Program-made: the position numbers and the translations under genes
Assembly (NCBI GenBank): GCA_016282915.1
Contig: JAEELW010000036.1
Span: 1 to 64,000 of the forward strand
Reading direction: 5' to 3'
Source of the DNA: Lachnospiraceae bacterium
GTDB taxonomy: Bacteria; Bacillota; Clostridia; Lachnospirales; Lachnospiraceae
Length of the DNA stretch: 64,000 nt
Notes under the pieces: generated by a model
What the model was told of the DNA's origin: nothing
Databases searched by the model: none
What the model saw: only the letters and a program-made list of their open reading frames with translations
In this document: positions 26,913 to 35,079 of the stretch, in pieces
Layout of the letters: each line of letters starts with the position of its first letter
Numbering within the stretch: position 1 is the stretch's first letter

Positions 26913-29177
26913 ATGAAAAAGAGACTGGTGGCTGTCATATTGAGCATTGCCATGCTTTGTGCTTCCTGCGGATCGGATCCGCAGGTCGGTAAGGATACGC
27001 CGACACCGACGGCGGCAGCGGAGGCAGCGCCCACCGAAGTTCCGGCGGATGCCGGAAATGCCGGCATCAGCGGAGGAAAGATCGCTGCGGTCATGAACAA
27101 TATCGTGGTGCAGCGGCCGAAGCTTCTCGGGGATGTGCTGCAGGAATTCTGGGATCCCGCCCTGCAGCCCTCGATCGCGATGGATGCGGTGGCTTTGGAT
27201 CTCTCCAATGTGAAGTATTCCGGGCGTTTTGCGTATATGTTCAACGGGGAGTCGAAAGTCTATGCCCCCATGGCCGAAAAACTTAAGGAGAACCAGTTCT
27301 GCGTATTTCCGTCCCAGAGTTACAGTGAGTATTTCGATCTGTACGAATATAACCGTTATGCGGAGTTTCCCAATTTTGTGACGGTAGACTCGCTGATGCA
27401 TACCTATCATCTGTATTTCGCTTATCTTATGAGGCAGACGGAAAAATCGTATCTTGCGCCGGATCTGGCCGGACTGAGCAGGACCATGACGGATGTAAGC
27501 ATGCAGCAGTACAATGCCCTGAAGGGGACAGCCTGGGAAAGTGCTGCAAAGAGGGATGTGGCATATTTCTACATTGCGGCGCGTCTGCAGGATAAGAGCT
27601 ATGGGGCGCCCCTTCAGGACGCGGACTTTACGGCGCTTGTAGATGCCGAGCTGGAACGCATAGAGAGTGCTTCCGGGATCGGGACCTGCGGCATCACGGA
27701 AGACTACGAGGATTATACCCAGTACAAGCCCCGCGGCTATTATGAGGGTGACCCGCAGCTGGAAGACTATTTCCGTGCCATGATGTGGTACGGGCGTATC
27801 AACTTCCCCTGCGACGATATCGATATGATGCGCAGCGCTGCCCTGATCAGCAAGTGCATCGATGTGGGCGGCAGCAGTAAATGGTCCCGCATCTATGACG
27901 TGACCTCTTTCTTTGCGGGGGCTTCCGATGACCCCGGCTATTATGAGACCAGAGCGGTCTTTGAGGATGTATACGGCGGCGTTCCCGATACGCAGACGCT
28001 GGCGGGAGATGAGGGACAGTTTCAGACCTTCTGCGGAAAGCTGATCGGACTTCCGAAGCCGCAGGTCAATTCCGTGCCCGTGGATGACGGGGAGGATCCC
28101 GTAGTGCCGGGCTTCCGTTTCATGGGACAGCGTTTTACCGTGGATGCGGCTATCATGCAGCAGCTGATCTACAGCGCGGTAAAGGAAAATCCCGCACAGG
28201 ATAAGCGCATGCTTCCGGATACACTGGATGTGACGGCGGCTCTCGGTTCGAAGGTATCCCGGGATATCCTGAAGGAGCAGGGAGCGTTCGATTTTCAGAA
28301 TTATACGGAGAATATGGATAAGGTCTCGGCAGCATACAATAACGACGATCCGGCGATCTGGAACGCAAGCATCTATTCCGCATGGCTGAATACCTTAAGA
28401 CCGCTGCTTTCCGGCCGGGGGGAGGGCTATCCCCTGTATAAGCGTTCGGAGGAGTGGGAGAAGAAATCCGTAGAGACCTTTGCGGGTTCCTTTGCCGAGC
28501 TGAAGCATGATACCATACTTTATTCCAAGGCCGTGATGGCGGAAATGGGTGGCGGCGACGACGGAGAGATCGTGGATGACCGCGGATATGTGGATCCGGA
28601 ACCCGAGGTCTACAGCCGTTTTGCAGCGCTGGCCGGGCAGACCGCGGCGGGGCTGAAGGGCTATGGCATGCTGGCCGGAAAGGAAGAGGAAGATCTTTCA
28701 CGCCTGAAGGATATCGCAATGATGCTGCTGATGATCTCGGAAAAGGAACTGCGCTCCGAAGGTCTTACGGACGAAGAGTACGAATTTATACGCAGCTACG
28801 GCGGCGAGCTGGAACATTTCTGGCTCGAAGCCAATCAGGATAAAGTGGATGAACCGCTGTACAAGAGTGCGCAGGCACCCTGCCAGATCATCGCGGATAT
28901 CGCGACCGACCCCAACGGTGCGGTACTGGAAGTGGGTACGGGAAATGTTCATACCATGTTTGTGGTCTTCCCCATTGACGGGGAGCTGCATGTGGGAAGC
29001 GGCGGCGTGTACAGCTTCTACCAGTTTGCACAGCCGATGTCGGAACGCCTGACGGATACGGAGTGGCGGAAGATGCTGCAGCGCTGGTATCTGGATGACG
29101 ATATGAACCCGGTACAGAACGATACGGTTCCCGTCCAGCCCGGCTGGACGCAGAGCTATCGCGCAGAGGAACAGTGA
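26913..29177 (+). CDS. DUF3160-family secreted lipoprotein
   Basis: About 754 residues. Lipoprotein-like signal (KKRLVAVILSIAMLCASC) with the acceptor Cys after Ala-Ser; Cys at -3 is not the usual Leu. A Thr/Pro/Ala-rich linker follows. The long mature domain matches DUF3160 (EFPNFVTVDSLMHTYHLYF near the start; late AQAPCQIIADIATDPNGAVLEVG). Start ATG 26913 is preferred over 26898 because AGGAGG lies directly before it. The next gene overlaps its stop by GTGA. Function unknown; extracellular and lipid-anchored by signal. Confidence 0.85.
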   Translation: MKKRLVAVILSIAMLCASCGSDPQVGKDTPTPTAAAEAAPTEVPADAGNAGISGGKIAAVMNNIVVQRPKLLGDVLQEFWDPALQPSIAMDAVALDLSNVKYSGRFAYMFNGESKVYAPMAEKLKENQFCVFPSQSYSEYFDLYEYNRYAEFPNFVTVDSLMHTYHLYFAYLMRQTEKSYLAPDLAGLSRTMTDVSMQQYNALKGTAWESAAKRDVAYFYIAARLQDKSYGAPLQDADFTALVDAELERIESASGIGTCGITEDYEDYTQYKPRGYYEGDPQLEDYFRAMMWYGRINFPCDDIDMMRSAALISKCIDVGGSSKWSRIYDVTSFFAGASDDPGYYETRAVFEDVYGGVPDTQTLAGDEGQFQTFCGKLIGLPKPQVNSVPVDDGEDPVVPGFRFMGQRFTVDAAIMQQLIYSAVKENPAQDKRMLPDTLDVTAALGSKVSRDILKEQGAFDFQNYTENMDKVSAAYNNDDPAIWNASIYSAWLNTLRPLLSGRGEGYPLYKRSEEWEKKSVETFAGSFAELKHDTILYSKAVMAEMGGGDDGEIVDDRGYVDPEPEVYSRFAALAGQTAAGLKGYGMLAGKEEEDLSRLKDIAMMLLMISEKELRSEGLTDEEYEFIRSYGGELEHFWLEANQDKVDEPLYKSAQAPCQIIADIATDPNGAVLEVGTGNVHTMFVVFPIDGELHVGSGGVYSFYQFAQPMSERLTDTEWRKMLQRWYLDDDMNPVQNDTVPVQPGWTQSYRAEEQ

Positions 29178-29725
29178 CGAAGAAAAGACTGCTCGTCCTT
29201 ATCGCGATCCCGGCGGCTGCAGCAGTGATCGTGGCCGCTGTCTGCATTTTTCATGCAGCGGCTTATCCTTCCGGAGTGACATGGAGATCTTTTTCGCAGG
29301 AGCTCTCCGGGGGACGCAGGCTGGTGCTTTCAAAGAAAGCCTTACGCCTTGTTTCGGGGGAAGAGAGCTACTGGCAGACCGATGAAGCATGGCTCATTGA
29401 GGATGTGCTGGTCACGGATATCAACCGTGACGGTGCCGACGAGCTGCTTCTCCTTCTGTGGAAGCGGGGACGCTATGGAAAGCATAAACCCTCCTGGGTA
29501 GAGGAGGATGAAGATGAATGGTCGCAGCACATCTTTATCTACAGCCTGCCGGAAGGGACGGAGACACCGAAGCAGCTCTGGTGCGCATCGGATATCGGAC
29601 GTCTCGTGAAGCACTGGGAACCGGCGGAGGGCAGACCCTGGCTTCTGATCCTGGATGACGATAAAGGGGAAAGGACCTGGTGGATCTGGGATTCCTGGGG
29701 CCTGAAGAGCGTAGAACAAAAGTGA
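29174..29725 (+). CDS. membrane-anchored protein with DxNxDG-type metal loop
   Basis: 183 residues, GTG start overlapping the DUF3160 stop (GTGA). One N-terminal membrane helix (LLVLIAIPAAAAVIVAAVCIF), then an extracytoplasmic domain. It contains VTDINRDGADELLLLLWKRGRYG, a calcium-loop-like motif seen in FG-GAP/VCBS-style proteins, and an aromatic-rich C-terminus (RTWWIWDSW). Translational coupling implies it works with the DUF3160 lipoprotein at the cell surface. Family not named with confidence. Confidence 0.6.
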   Translation: MTKKRLLVLIAIPAAAAVIVAAVCIFHAAAYPSGVTWRSFSQELSGGRRLVLSKKALRLVSGEESYWQTDEAWLIEDVLVTDINRDGADELLLLLWKRGRYGKHKPSWVEEDEDEWSQHIFIYSLPEGTETPKQLWCASDIGRLVKHWEPAEGRPWLLILDDDKGERTWWIWDSWGLKSVEQK

Positions 29726-29794
29726 AGCAGACTGCCGCGCGGCCGTAAGGCCTGCGGGGAGCAGAGTAAAATGATCTATTAAGGAGAAAGTATC

Positions 29795-30889
29795 ATGAGC
29801 AAGGTAAAAGATTTTATGAAGCGGAAAGACATCGAGATCTCACTGAAACGCTATGGGATCGACGCCCTGGGAGCTATGGCACAGGGACTTTTCTGTTCGC
29901 TTCTGATCGGAACGATCATCAATACGGTGGGGACCCAGTTTAATATTTCGTTCCTGAAGGCGCCGGTGGCTACCATTGCCGGCACAGAATATACGGTAGG
30001 AGGTCTGGCATCCGCGATGAGCGGTCCGGCAATGGCCGTTGCCATAGGATACGCTTTGAAATGTCCGCCGCTGGTCCTTTTTTCGCTGGTCTCGGTGGGG
30101 TTTGCATCGAATGCCCTGGGAGGGACCGGAGGGCCGCTGGCGGTTCTCTTTGTAGCGATCCTTTCCGCCGAGCTTGGTAAGGTGGTGTCGAAGGAGACCA
30201 AGATCGATATCCTGGTCACGCCTCTGGTCACCATCGGCAGCGGTATCTTTTTCTCCTGGCTCATAGCACCGCTTCTGGGAGAGGCGGCGGATACGCTGGG
30301 TGTGGCAATCAAGTGGGCAACGGTGCAGCAGCCGCTGGTCATGGGTGTCGTGGTTTCGGTGATCGTGGGCATGGCGCTCACACTGCCCATATCTTCGGCA
30401 GCAATCTGTGCAGCCCTTTCCCTGACGGGACTTGCGGGCGGTGCCGCAGTTGCCGGCTGCTGTGCACAGATGGTCGGCTTTGCCGTGATCTCTTTCAGGG
30501 ACAACCGCTTCGGCGGGCTGGTCTCACAGGGCATCGGCACTTCGATGCTGCAGATGGGAAATATCGTAAAGAATCCGCGGATCTGGATCGCGCCTACGCT
30601 GGCTTCCGCCATTACGGGGCCGCTGGCGACCTGTGTTTTCAAGCTGGAGATGAACGGCCCGGCCATATCTTCGGGTATGGGGACCTGCGGACTGGTGGGC
30701 CCGATCGGCGTATATACCGGCTGGAGTTCTGCCATTGATGCCGGAACGAAAACGGCGATCACTGCGTTTGACTGGGTGTCACTGCTCCTGATCAGCATTG
30801 TTCTTCCCGCCGTGCTGTCCCTCATTTTCCATCTGATCGTGAAAAAGCTCGGCTGGGTGAAGGACGGCGATATGAAGCTGGCCGCATAA
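29795..30889 (+). CDS. PTS sugar transporter subunit IIC-like membrane protein
   Basis: 364 residues with about ten membrane helices. Opening ISLKRYGIDALGAMAQGLFCSLLIG and later GNIVKNPRIWIAPTLAS and GVYTGWSS fit the PTS_EIIC_2 family. There is no IIA or IIB domain in this protein or in its neighbours, so either soluble partners lie elsewhere or the protein is not phosphotransferase-coupled. AAGGAGAAAGTATC precedes ATG 29795. Substrate unknown. Confidence 0.8.
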   Translation: MSKVKDFMKRKDIEISLKRYGIDALGAMAQGLFCSLLIGTIINTVGTQFNISFLKAPVATIAGTEYTVGGLASAMSGPAMAVAIGYALKCPPLVLFSLVSVGFASNALGGTGGPLAVLFVAILSAELGKVVSKETKIDILVTPLVTIGSGIFFSWLIAPLLGEAADTLGVAIKWATVQQPLVMGVVVSVIVGMALTLPISSAAICAALSLTGLAGGAAVAGCCAQMVGFAVISFRDNRFGGLVSQGIGTSMLQMGNIVKNPRIWIAPTLASAITGPLATCVFKLEMNGPAISSGMGTCGLVGPIGVYTGWSSAIDAGTKTAITAFDWVSLLLISIVLPAVLSLIFHLIVKKLGWVKDGDMKLAA

Positions 30890-30996
30890 GCTGTCCTGTC
30901 CGGAAGTGCTGTGAGTGTATGCCGCGTTACTATTTTTGATAACAGATCCTGAGAGCATTTTATGTTACGGTGAGAAGAACGGGATAAGCGGAGAAG

Positions 30997-32883
30997 ATGT
31001 TAAATATTGAACTACAATCCTGCAGCCTGATCATGCTCCTGATCCTCCTCCTGATCTTTATCAGGGAGAAGGGTCTGGATTCTGTCAGCCGTCAGCGCTA
31101 CGAAAGGGCGCTGCTGTCCTGCATATTCTGTCTTACCATGGACATTTTGTCCGTTTATCTGATCTATGATGCTGTCTTTGAGGGCGGTTATGTGTTCTTT
31201 GCCCGTATCGTCTGCAAGTTTTATGTACTTCTGCTCATGTATCAGGCCTATCAGGGCTTTGTTTATGCCCTGGGGGATTATTTTACCGGAAAACGCCATC
31301 GGAAGCTGCGGCTGGTCTTCCGGATCTGGATCGTTGCCGGGCTGATCGCCGTCGTCATACTGCCGACGGATTTCTATATGGAAGGCATGGATGTATATTC
31401 CTATGGCCTGTCCAATTATGCGGCCTATTTTGTGGTCGGAGCCCTGATCATCACCTGTATTGTTATGACTGTTGCACATGTGGGTGTCACATCGGAAAGG
31501 CGCCGCTGGGCCATCCTTTTGTGGCAGGGCGGCTGGCTTGTGGCAGCCATCGTCCAGTTCATCTGTCCCACGCTGCTGATCTCCGGCTTTGCGGCCGCGA
31601 TGGGTATGGTACTGATCCATGCCGAGCTCGAGAATCCGAATGAAGGGATCGACCGCACAACGGGACAGTTCAGCGCCAATGCTCTGATCAGCTATGTCAC
31701 GGACCGTTATCTGCATGGTATGAGTTTTGCTTCCATGCATGTACGTCTGCGTTTCCTGAGCCGGAATGTGGATCTGGAGACTGTCCAGACCGTACTCCTG
31801 CGCTGTGCCAATTTCCTGGCCCAGTCTTCGGCGGTGAAGGTGTTTCGTATGACCGATGATACCTTTGTCGTTCTTATGAAGAATGCGGATGAACTGGAAA
31901 ATGAGTACCGGCGTATCTCGGACGGTATTGAAGCGGCTGTGGGACTGCCGCTGGAGTACAGCTTTATACGCATGCCGGACAGTGATATCGTGAATTCCGC
32001 AGAGGAGTATTTCCGCCTTCATCATTATTACGATAATCTGTTTACCGGAAGGATCTCGGAAGTGGTGGATAAAGCTGCGGTGGAGAGACTCAGACGCTAC
32101 GACCGTGTTCAGGAACTGGTCCGCAGTGCTCTGGATGACGGCAGGGTGGAAGTATATTTCCAGCCTTTCTACGAAGTGGCTACGAAGAGTTACACCTCCG
32201 CCGAGGCTCTGGTCCGTATCAATGACCGGGACGGAACCGTCATCAGCCCCGGTGAGTTCATAAGCATCGCCGAGGAAAACGGTCTGATCGTGCCGCTGGG
32301 GATCGAGATCTTCCGGCAGGTCTGTGAATTCCTTTCGGATGGCCGCGCAGCGGAAGCGGGACTGAAATCCGTTGAAGTGAACATTTCCGTGGCACAGTTT
32401 GACCGGGAGAATCCCGCAGAGTTTGTGATGAGGCTTCTGGATATCTATCATCTGGAACCGGGGCTGATCAATCTTGAGATCACGGAGACGGCCTCCAGTA
32501 TGGCCAGACAGCTTCTGATCAGCAATATGGAACGCTTGAGAGAAGTCGGCGTGAGTTTTTCACTGGATGATTTCGGTACGGGACGTTCCAATCTGGATTA
32601 CTTTGTGGAGATGCCCGTGGAAAGGGTGAAATTCGATTATTCGCTGACGCAGCAGTATCTGGATAATGACCGGGCCCACTGCGTGATCGAGAGTGTGGTG
32701 GAGATGGTGCATCACATGGGCCTGACGGTAGTATCGGAAGGCGTGGAGACAAAGGAACAGCTGGATGCCATGTGCGGTCTGGGCGTGGAGTTCATCCAGG
32801 GCTTTTATTTCTCGAAGCCGCTGAAGAGAGAGGAATTCATAACTTTCCTGAGAGAAAAGAACGGGAAGGGGAATGCGGGATAA
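30997..32883 (+). CDS. membrane-bound EAL-domain c-di-GMP phosphodiesterase with degenerate GGDEF
   Basis: 628 residues. About six or seven membrane helices in the first 210 residues form a sensor-like region. A degenerate GGDEF follows (MTDDTFVVLM in place of GGDEF). The C-terminal EAL domain keeps its catalytic set: AEALVRI (about 402), the NISVAQF Asn, EITETAS, DDFGTGRSN (about 523), VKFDYSL, SEGVET and QGFYFSKPL. It should hydrolyse c-di-GMP. TTGATA at 30936 with a weak -10 near 30960 may be the promoter. The methyltransferase gene overlaps its stop (TAATG). Confidence 0.92.
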   Translation: MLNIELQSCSLIMLLILLLIFIREKGLDSVSRQRYERALLSCIFCLTMDILSVYLIYDAVFEGGYVFFARIVCKFYVLLLMYQAYQGFVYALGDYFTGKRHRKLRLVFRIWIVAGLIAVVILPTDFYMEGMDVYSYGLSNYAAYFVVGALIITCIVMTVAHVGVTSERRRWAILLWQGGWLVAAIVQFICPTLLISGFAAAMGMVLIHAELENPNEGIDRTTGQFSANALISYVTDRYLHGMSFASMHVRLRFLSRNVDLETVQTVLLRCANFLAQSSAVKVFRMTDDTFVVLMKNADELENEYRRISDGIEAAVGLPLEYSFIRMPDSDIVNSAEEYFRLHHYYDNLFTGRISEVVDKAAVERLRRYDRVQELVRSALDDGRVEVYFQPFYEVATKSYTSAEALVRINDRDGTVISPGEFISIAEENGLIVPLGIEIFRQVCEFLSDGRAAEAGLKSVEVNISVAQFDRENPAEFVMRLLDIYHLEPGLINLEITETASSMARQLLISNMERLREVGVSFSLDDFGTGRSNLDYFVEMPVERVKFDYSLTQQYLDNDRAHCVIESVVEMVHHMGLTVVSEGVETKEQLDAMCGLGVEFIQGFYFSKPLKREEFITFLREKNGKGNAG

Positions 32884-34040
32884 TGGAACGTTTTACGATC
32901 ATCGCGCCCTGCCATTTCGGGCTGGAAGCGGTGCTGAAAAGGGAGATCACGGATCTGGGCTACGATGTGACGGCCGTTGAGGACGGCCGTGTGAGTTTTC
33001 TGGGCGATGCCGAGGCCATCTGCCGTGTCAATATCCATTCCAGGACGGCGGAGCGCCTTCTGATCAGCCTGGGCAGCTTTCATGCGGAAAGCTTTGAGGA
33101 CCTGTTCCAGGGAACAAAGGCTTTGCCGCTGGAGCATTATATCCCGAGGGACGGTCGTTTCTGGGTGGCCAAGGCCGCCAGCGTAAAGAGCGCGCTGTTC
33201 TCGCCCTCGGATATCCAGTCGGTCATGAAAAAAGCAATGGTGGAGCGTATGAAGGAGCACTACGGGATCTCTTATTTTCCCGAGACCGGTGCAGCGTTTC
33301 CGATGCGCGTATTTATCAAGAAGGATACGGTGACCCTCGGGCTGGATACCAGCGGGGACTCGCTGCATAAGCGCGGTTACCGGCTGCTTGCATCCAAGGC
33401 ACCGCTTGCGGAAAATCTTGCGGCGGCTCTGATCATGCTCACGCCCTGGCACAGCGACCGCATCCTTGTGGATCCTTTCTGCGGAAGCGGGACGATACCC
33501 ATTGAAGCCGCGATGATGGCAGCGCACATCGCACCCGGTGCAAGGCGCAGCTTTACGGCCATGCAATGGGAACATCTGGTGCCGCCTTCCTGCTGGAAAG
33601 ACGCAAAAGAAGAGGCGCTGGAGGAGGAAACACCGGAGGTGGAAACGGATATCCAGGGCTATGATCTGGATCCTGCCATGGTGCGTATCGCCAGGGATAA
33701 CGCGAAGCGCGTCGGAGTAGAGCGGCTCATTCATTTCCAGGCCAGGGATGTGGCGCAGCTTTCCCATCCGAAGCGTTACGGCTTTGTCATCACGAACCCG
33801 CCATATGGTGAACGTCTTGAGGAAAAAGAGGCTTTGCCGGTGCTTTATTCGACCATAGGAGAGCGTTTCCGCAGTCTGCAGGACTGGTCCATGTTTCTGA
33901 TCACTTCCTACGAACAGGCGGAACGTGACCTTGGAAGGAAAGCGGATAAACGGCGCAAGATCTATAACGGAATGCTCAAAACTTCCTTCCTTCAGTATAT
34001 GGGAGCAAAGCCGCCGCGGAGAGAGAATAATGAACGATGA
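32883..34040 (+). CDS. THUMP-domain class I SAM-dependent RNA methyltransferase (RlmL N-terminal-like)
   Basis: 385 residues. N-terminal ferredoxin-like/THUMP region (about 1-160) recognises RNA. The SAM-binding motif VDPFCGSGTIPIEAA (about 197) and catalytic ITNPPYGERL (about 300) mark an N2-guanine methyltransferase of the RlmL/Trm14 type. Start ATG 32883 shares its A with the EAL stop codon; the track start 32772 is inside the EAL gene. The target, probably 23S rRNA, is inferred from homologues. Confidence 0.92.
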   Translation: MERFTIIAPCHFGLEAVLKREITDLGYDVTAVEDGRVSFLGDAEAICRVNIHSRTAERLLISLGSFHAESFEDLFQGTKALPLEHYIPRDGRFWVAKAASVKSALFSPSDIQSVMKKAMVERMKEHYGISYFPETGAAFPMRVFIKKDTVTLGLDTSGDSLHKRGYRLLASKAPLAENLAAALIMLTPWHSDRILVDPFCGSGTIPIEAAMMAAHIAPGARRSFTAMQWEHLVPPSCWKDAKEEALEEETPEVETDIQGYDLDPAMVRIARDNAKRVGVERLIHFQARDVAQLSHPKRYGFVITNPPYGERLEEKEALPVLYSTIGERFRSLQDWSMFLITSYEQAERDLGRKADKRRKIYNGMLKTSFLQYMGAKPPRRENNER

Positions 34041-35028
34041 AAAGGAGCGGAAGCGGCTTCCGGCTGAAATAAAGGAGTTTCTGTTCATGTCGTTCCTGAT
34101 GGCGGGGCTTTGTGCGGCAGCCTTTGTGCTGCTCCTCCGGGATCCTGCGGAGGGAGAAGTTTTCCTGGAAAAACAGCCGCTGAAGGAGCAGGAGGCGGAA
34201 GAGGAAAAGACGGAGCTGAAGCTGTTATTAGAGCCCGGAAACGAGCCCTCGACCATACTTCTGCCATGGTCTGCCGCCGGGAAAGTCAGCTGCGACACTG
34301 CGGCGCGCAGGCTCGTTGTAAGCCTGCAGGGGGCAGAGGAGGAAGAACTGCCCCGGATCACTGCCGATCCGGAGCTTTTTGTTTCGGCCTCGCTTTACCG
34401 CAGCCCGGAGGAAAGCCTGTATGTTTTTGAGCTGCGCGACATGTGTGTTGCCAGCAGTGAGACCGTGACGGAAGGTTTAAAGATCCGCATGGTGCCGGTC
34501 ACGGAACTGGATCCCCACTGCTTCGTGCTGATCCTGGAATGCGGGAGCGATGCCGTAGCCGGGGAGCTTGCGCGGCGTGCGGATGAAAAGCTCGCGGAAA
34601 CAGGAGAGAATATCGTACTTCTCCGGCTGGGGGCGGAGAATGCAGCGCGGACGGCAGAGGAACGCAAAGCGCTGATCCAAAGCTGCGGCGCGGATGCCCT
34701 TATCCGGCTGGAGATGGCGGAAAAAAGCGTGAGAGGATCCGTGACACAGGCCTTTTGCAATACGCAGTATTATATCCCGGGCCTGGACAGCGTCGTGCTG
34801 GCGGATCTCTGTGAGAGCGGGGTGCTGGCGGAGATCGGCGGGCCGGCCGGAAATATAGCGGAACTGGCGGAAGACGATCCGCTGCGGGAACTGAAGCTTC
34901 CGGTCTGTGTGCTGCGGATTGGGAGAAGTGCCGCCGATGCGGAAAACGATGTGAAAAAGCAGAACGATTATCTGGAGAGGGCAGCGGCGGGACTTGCGGA
35001 TGCGATACGAAGAGCGGCAAGATATTGA
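34030..35028 (+). CDS. membrane-anchored protein, degenerate N-acetylmuramoyl-alanine amidase-like
   Basis: 332 residues. One N-terminal helix (EFLFMSFLMAGLCAAAFVLLL), a Glu-rich linker, a domain of about 100 residues, then a C-terminal part whose block order resembles Amidase_3: a GENIVLLRLGAENA strand, AARTAEERKALIQSCGADALIRLE, and a final PVCVLRIG. The zinc-binding His and Glu of true amidases are not visible, so it is probably not catalytic. ATG 34030 overlaps the methyltransferase end by 11 bases. The amidase link is tentative. Confidence 0.45.
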   Translation: MNDEKERKRLPAEIKEFLFMSFLMAGLCAAAFVLLLRDPAEGEVFLEKQPLKEQEAEEEKTELKLLLEPGNEPSTILLPWSAAGKVSCDTAARRLVVSLQGAEEEELPRITADPELFVSASLYRSPEESLYVFELRDMCVASSETVTEGLKIRMVPVTELDPHCFVLILECGSDAVAGELARRADEKLAETGENIVLLRLGAENAARTAEERKALIQSCGADALIRLEMAEKSVRGSVTQAFCNTQYYIPGLDSVVLADLCESGVLAEIGGPAGNIAELAEDDPLRELKLPVCVLRIGRSAADAENDVKKQNDYLERAAAGLADAIRRAARY

Positions 35029-35079
35029 AAACGTAGGAGAGACGAAGTAAAGCGGAGTTTGCGGAGGAGGAGTGATATC

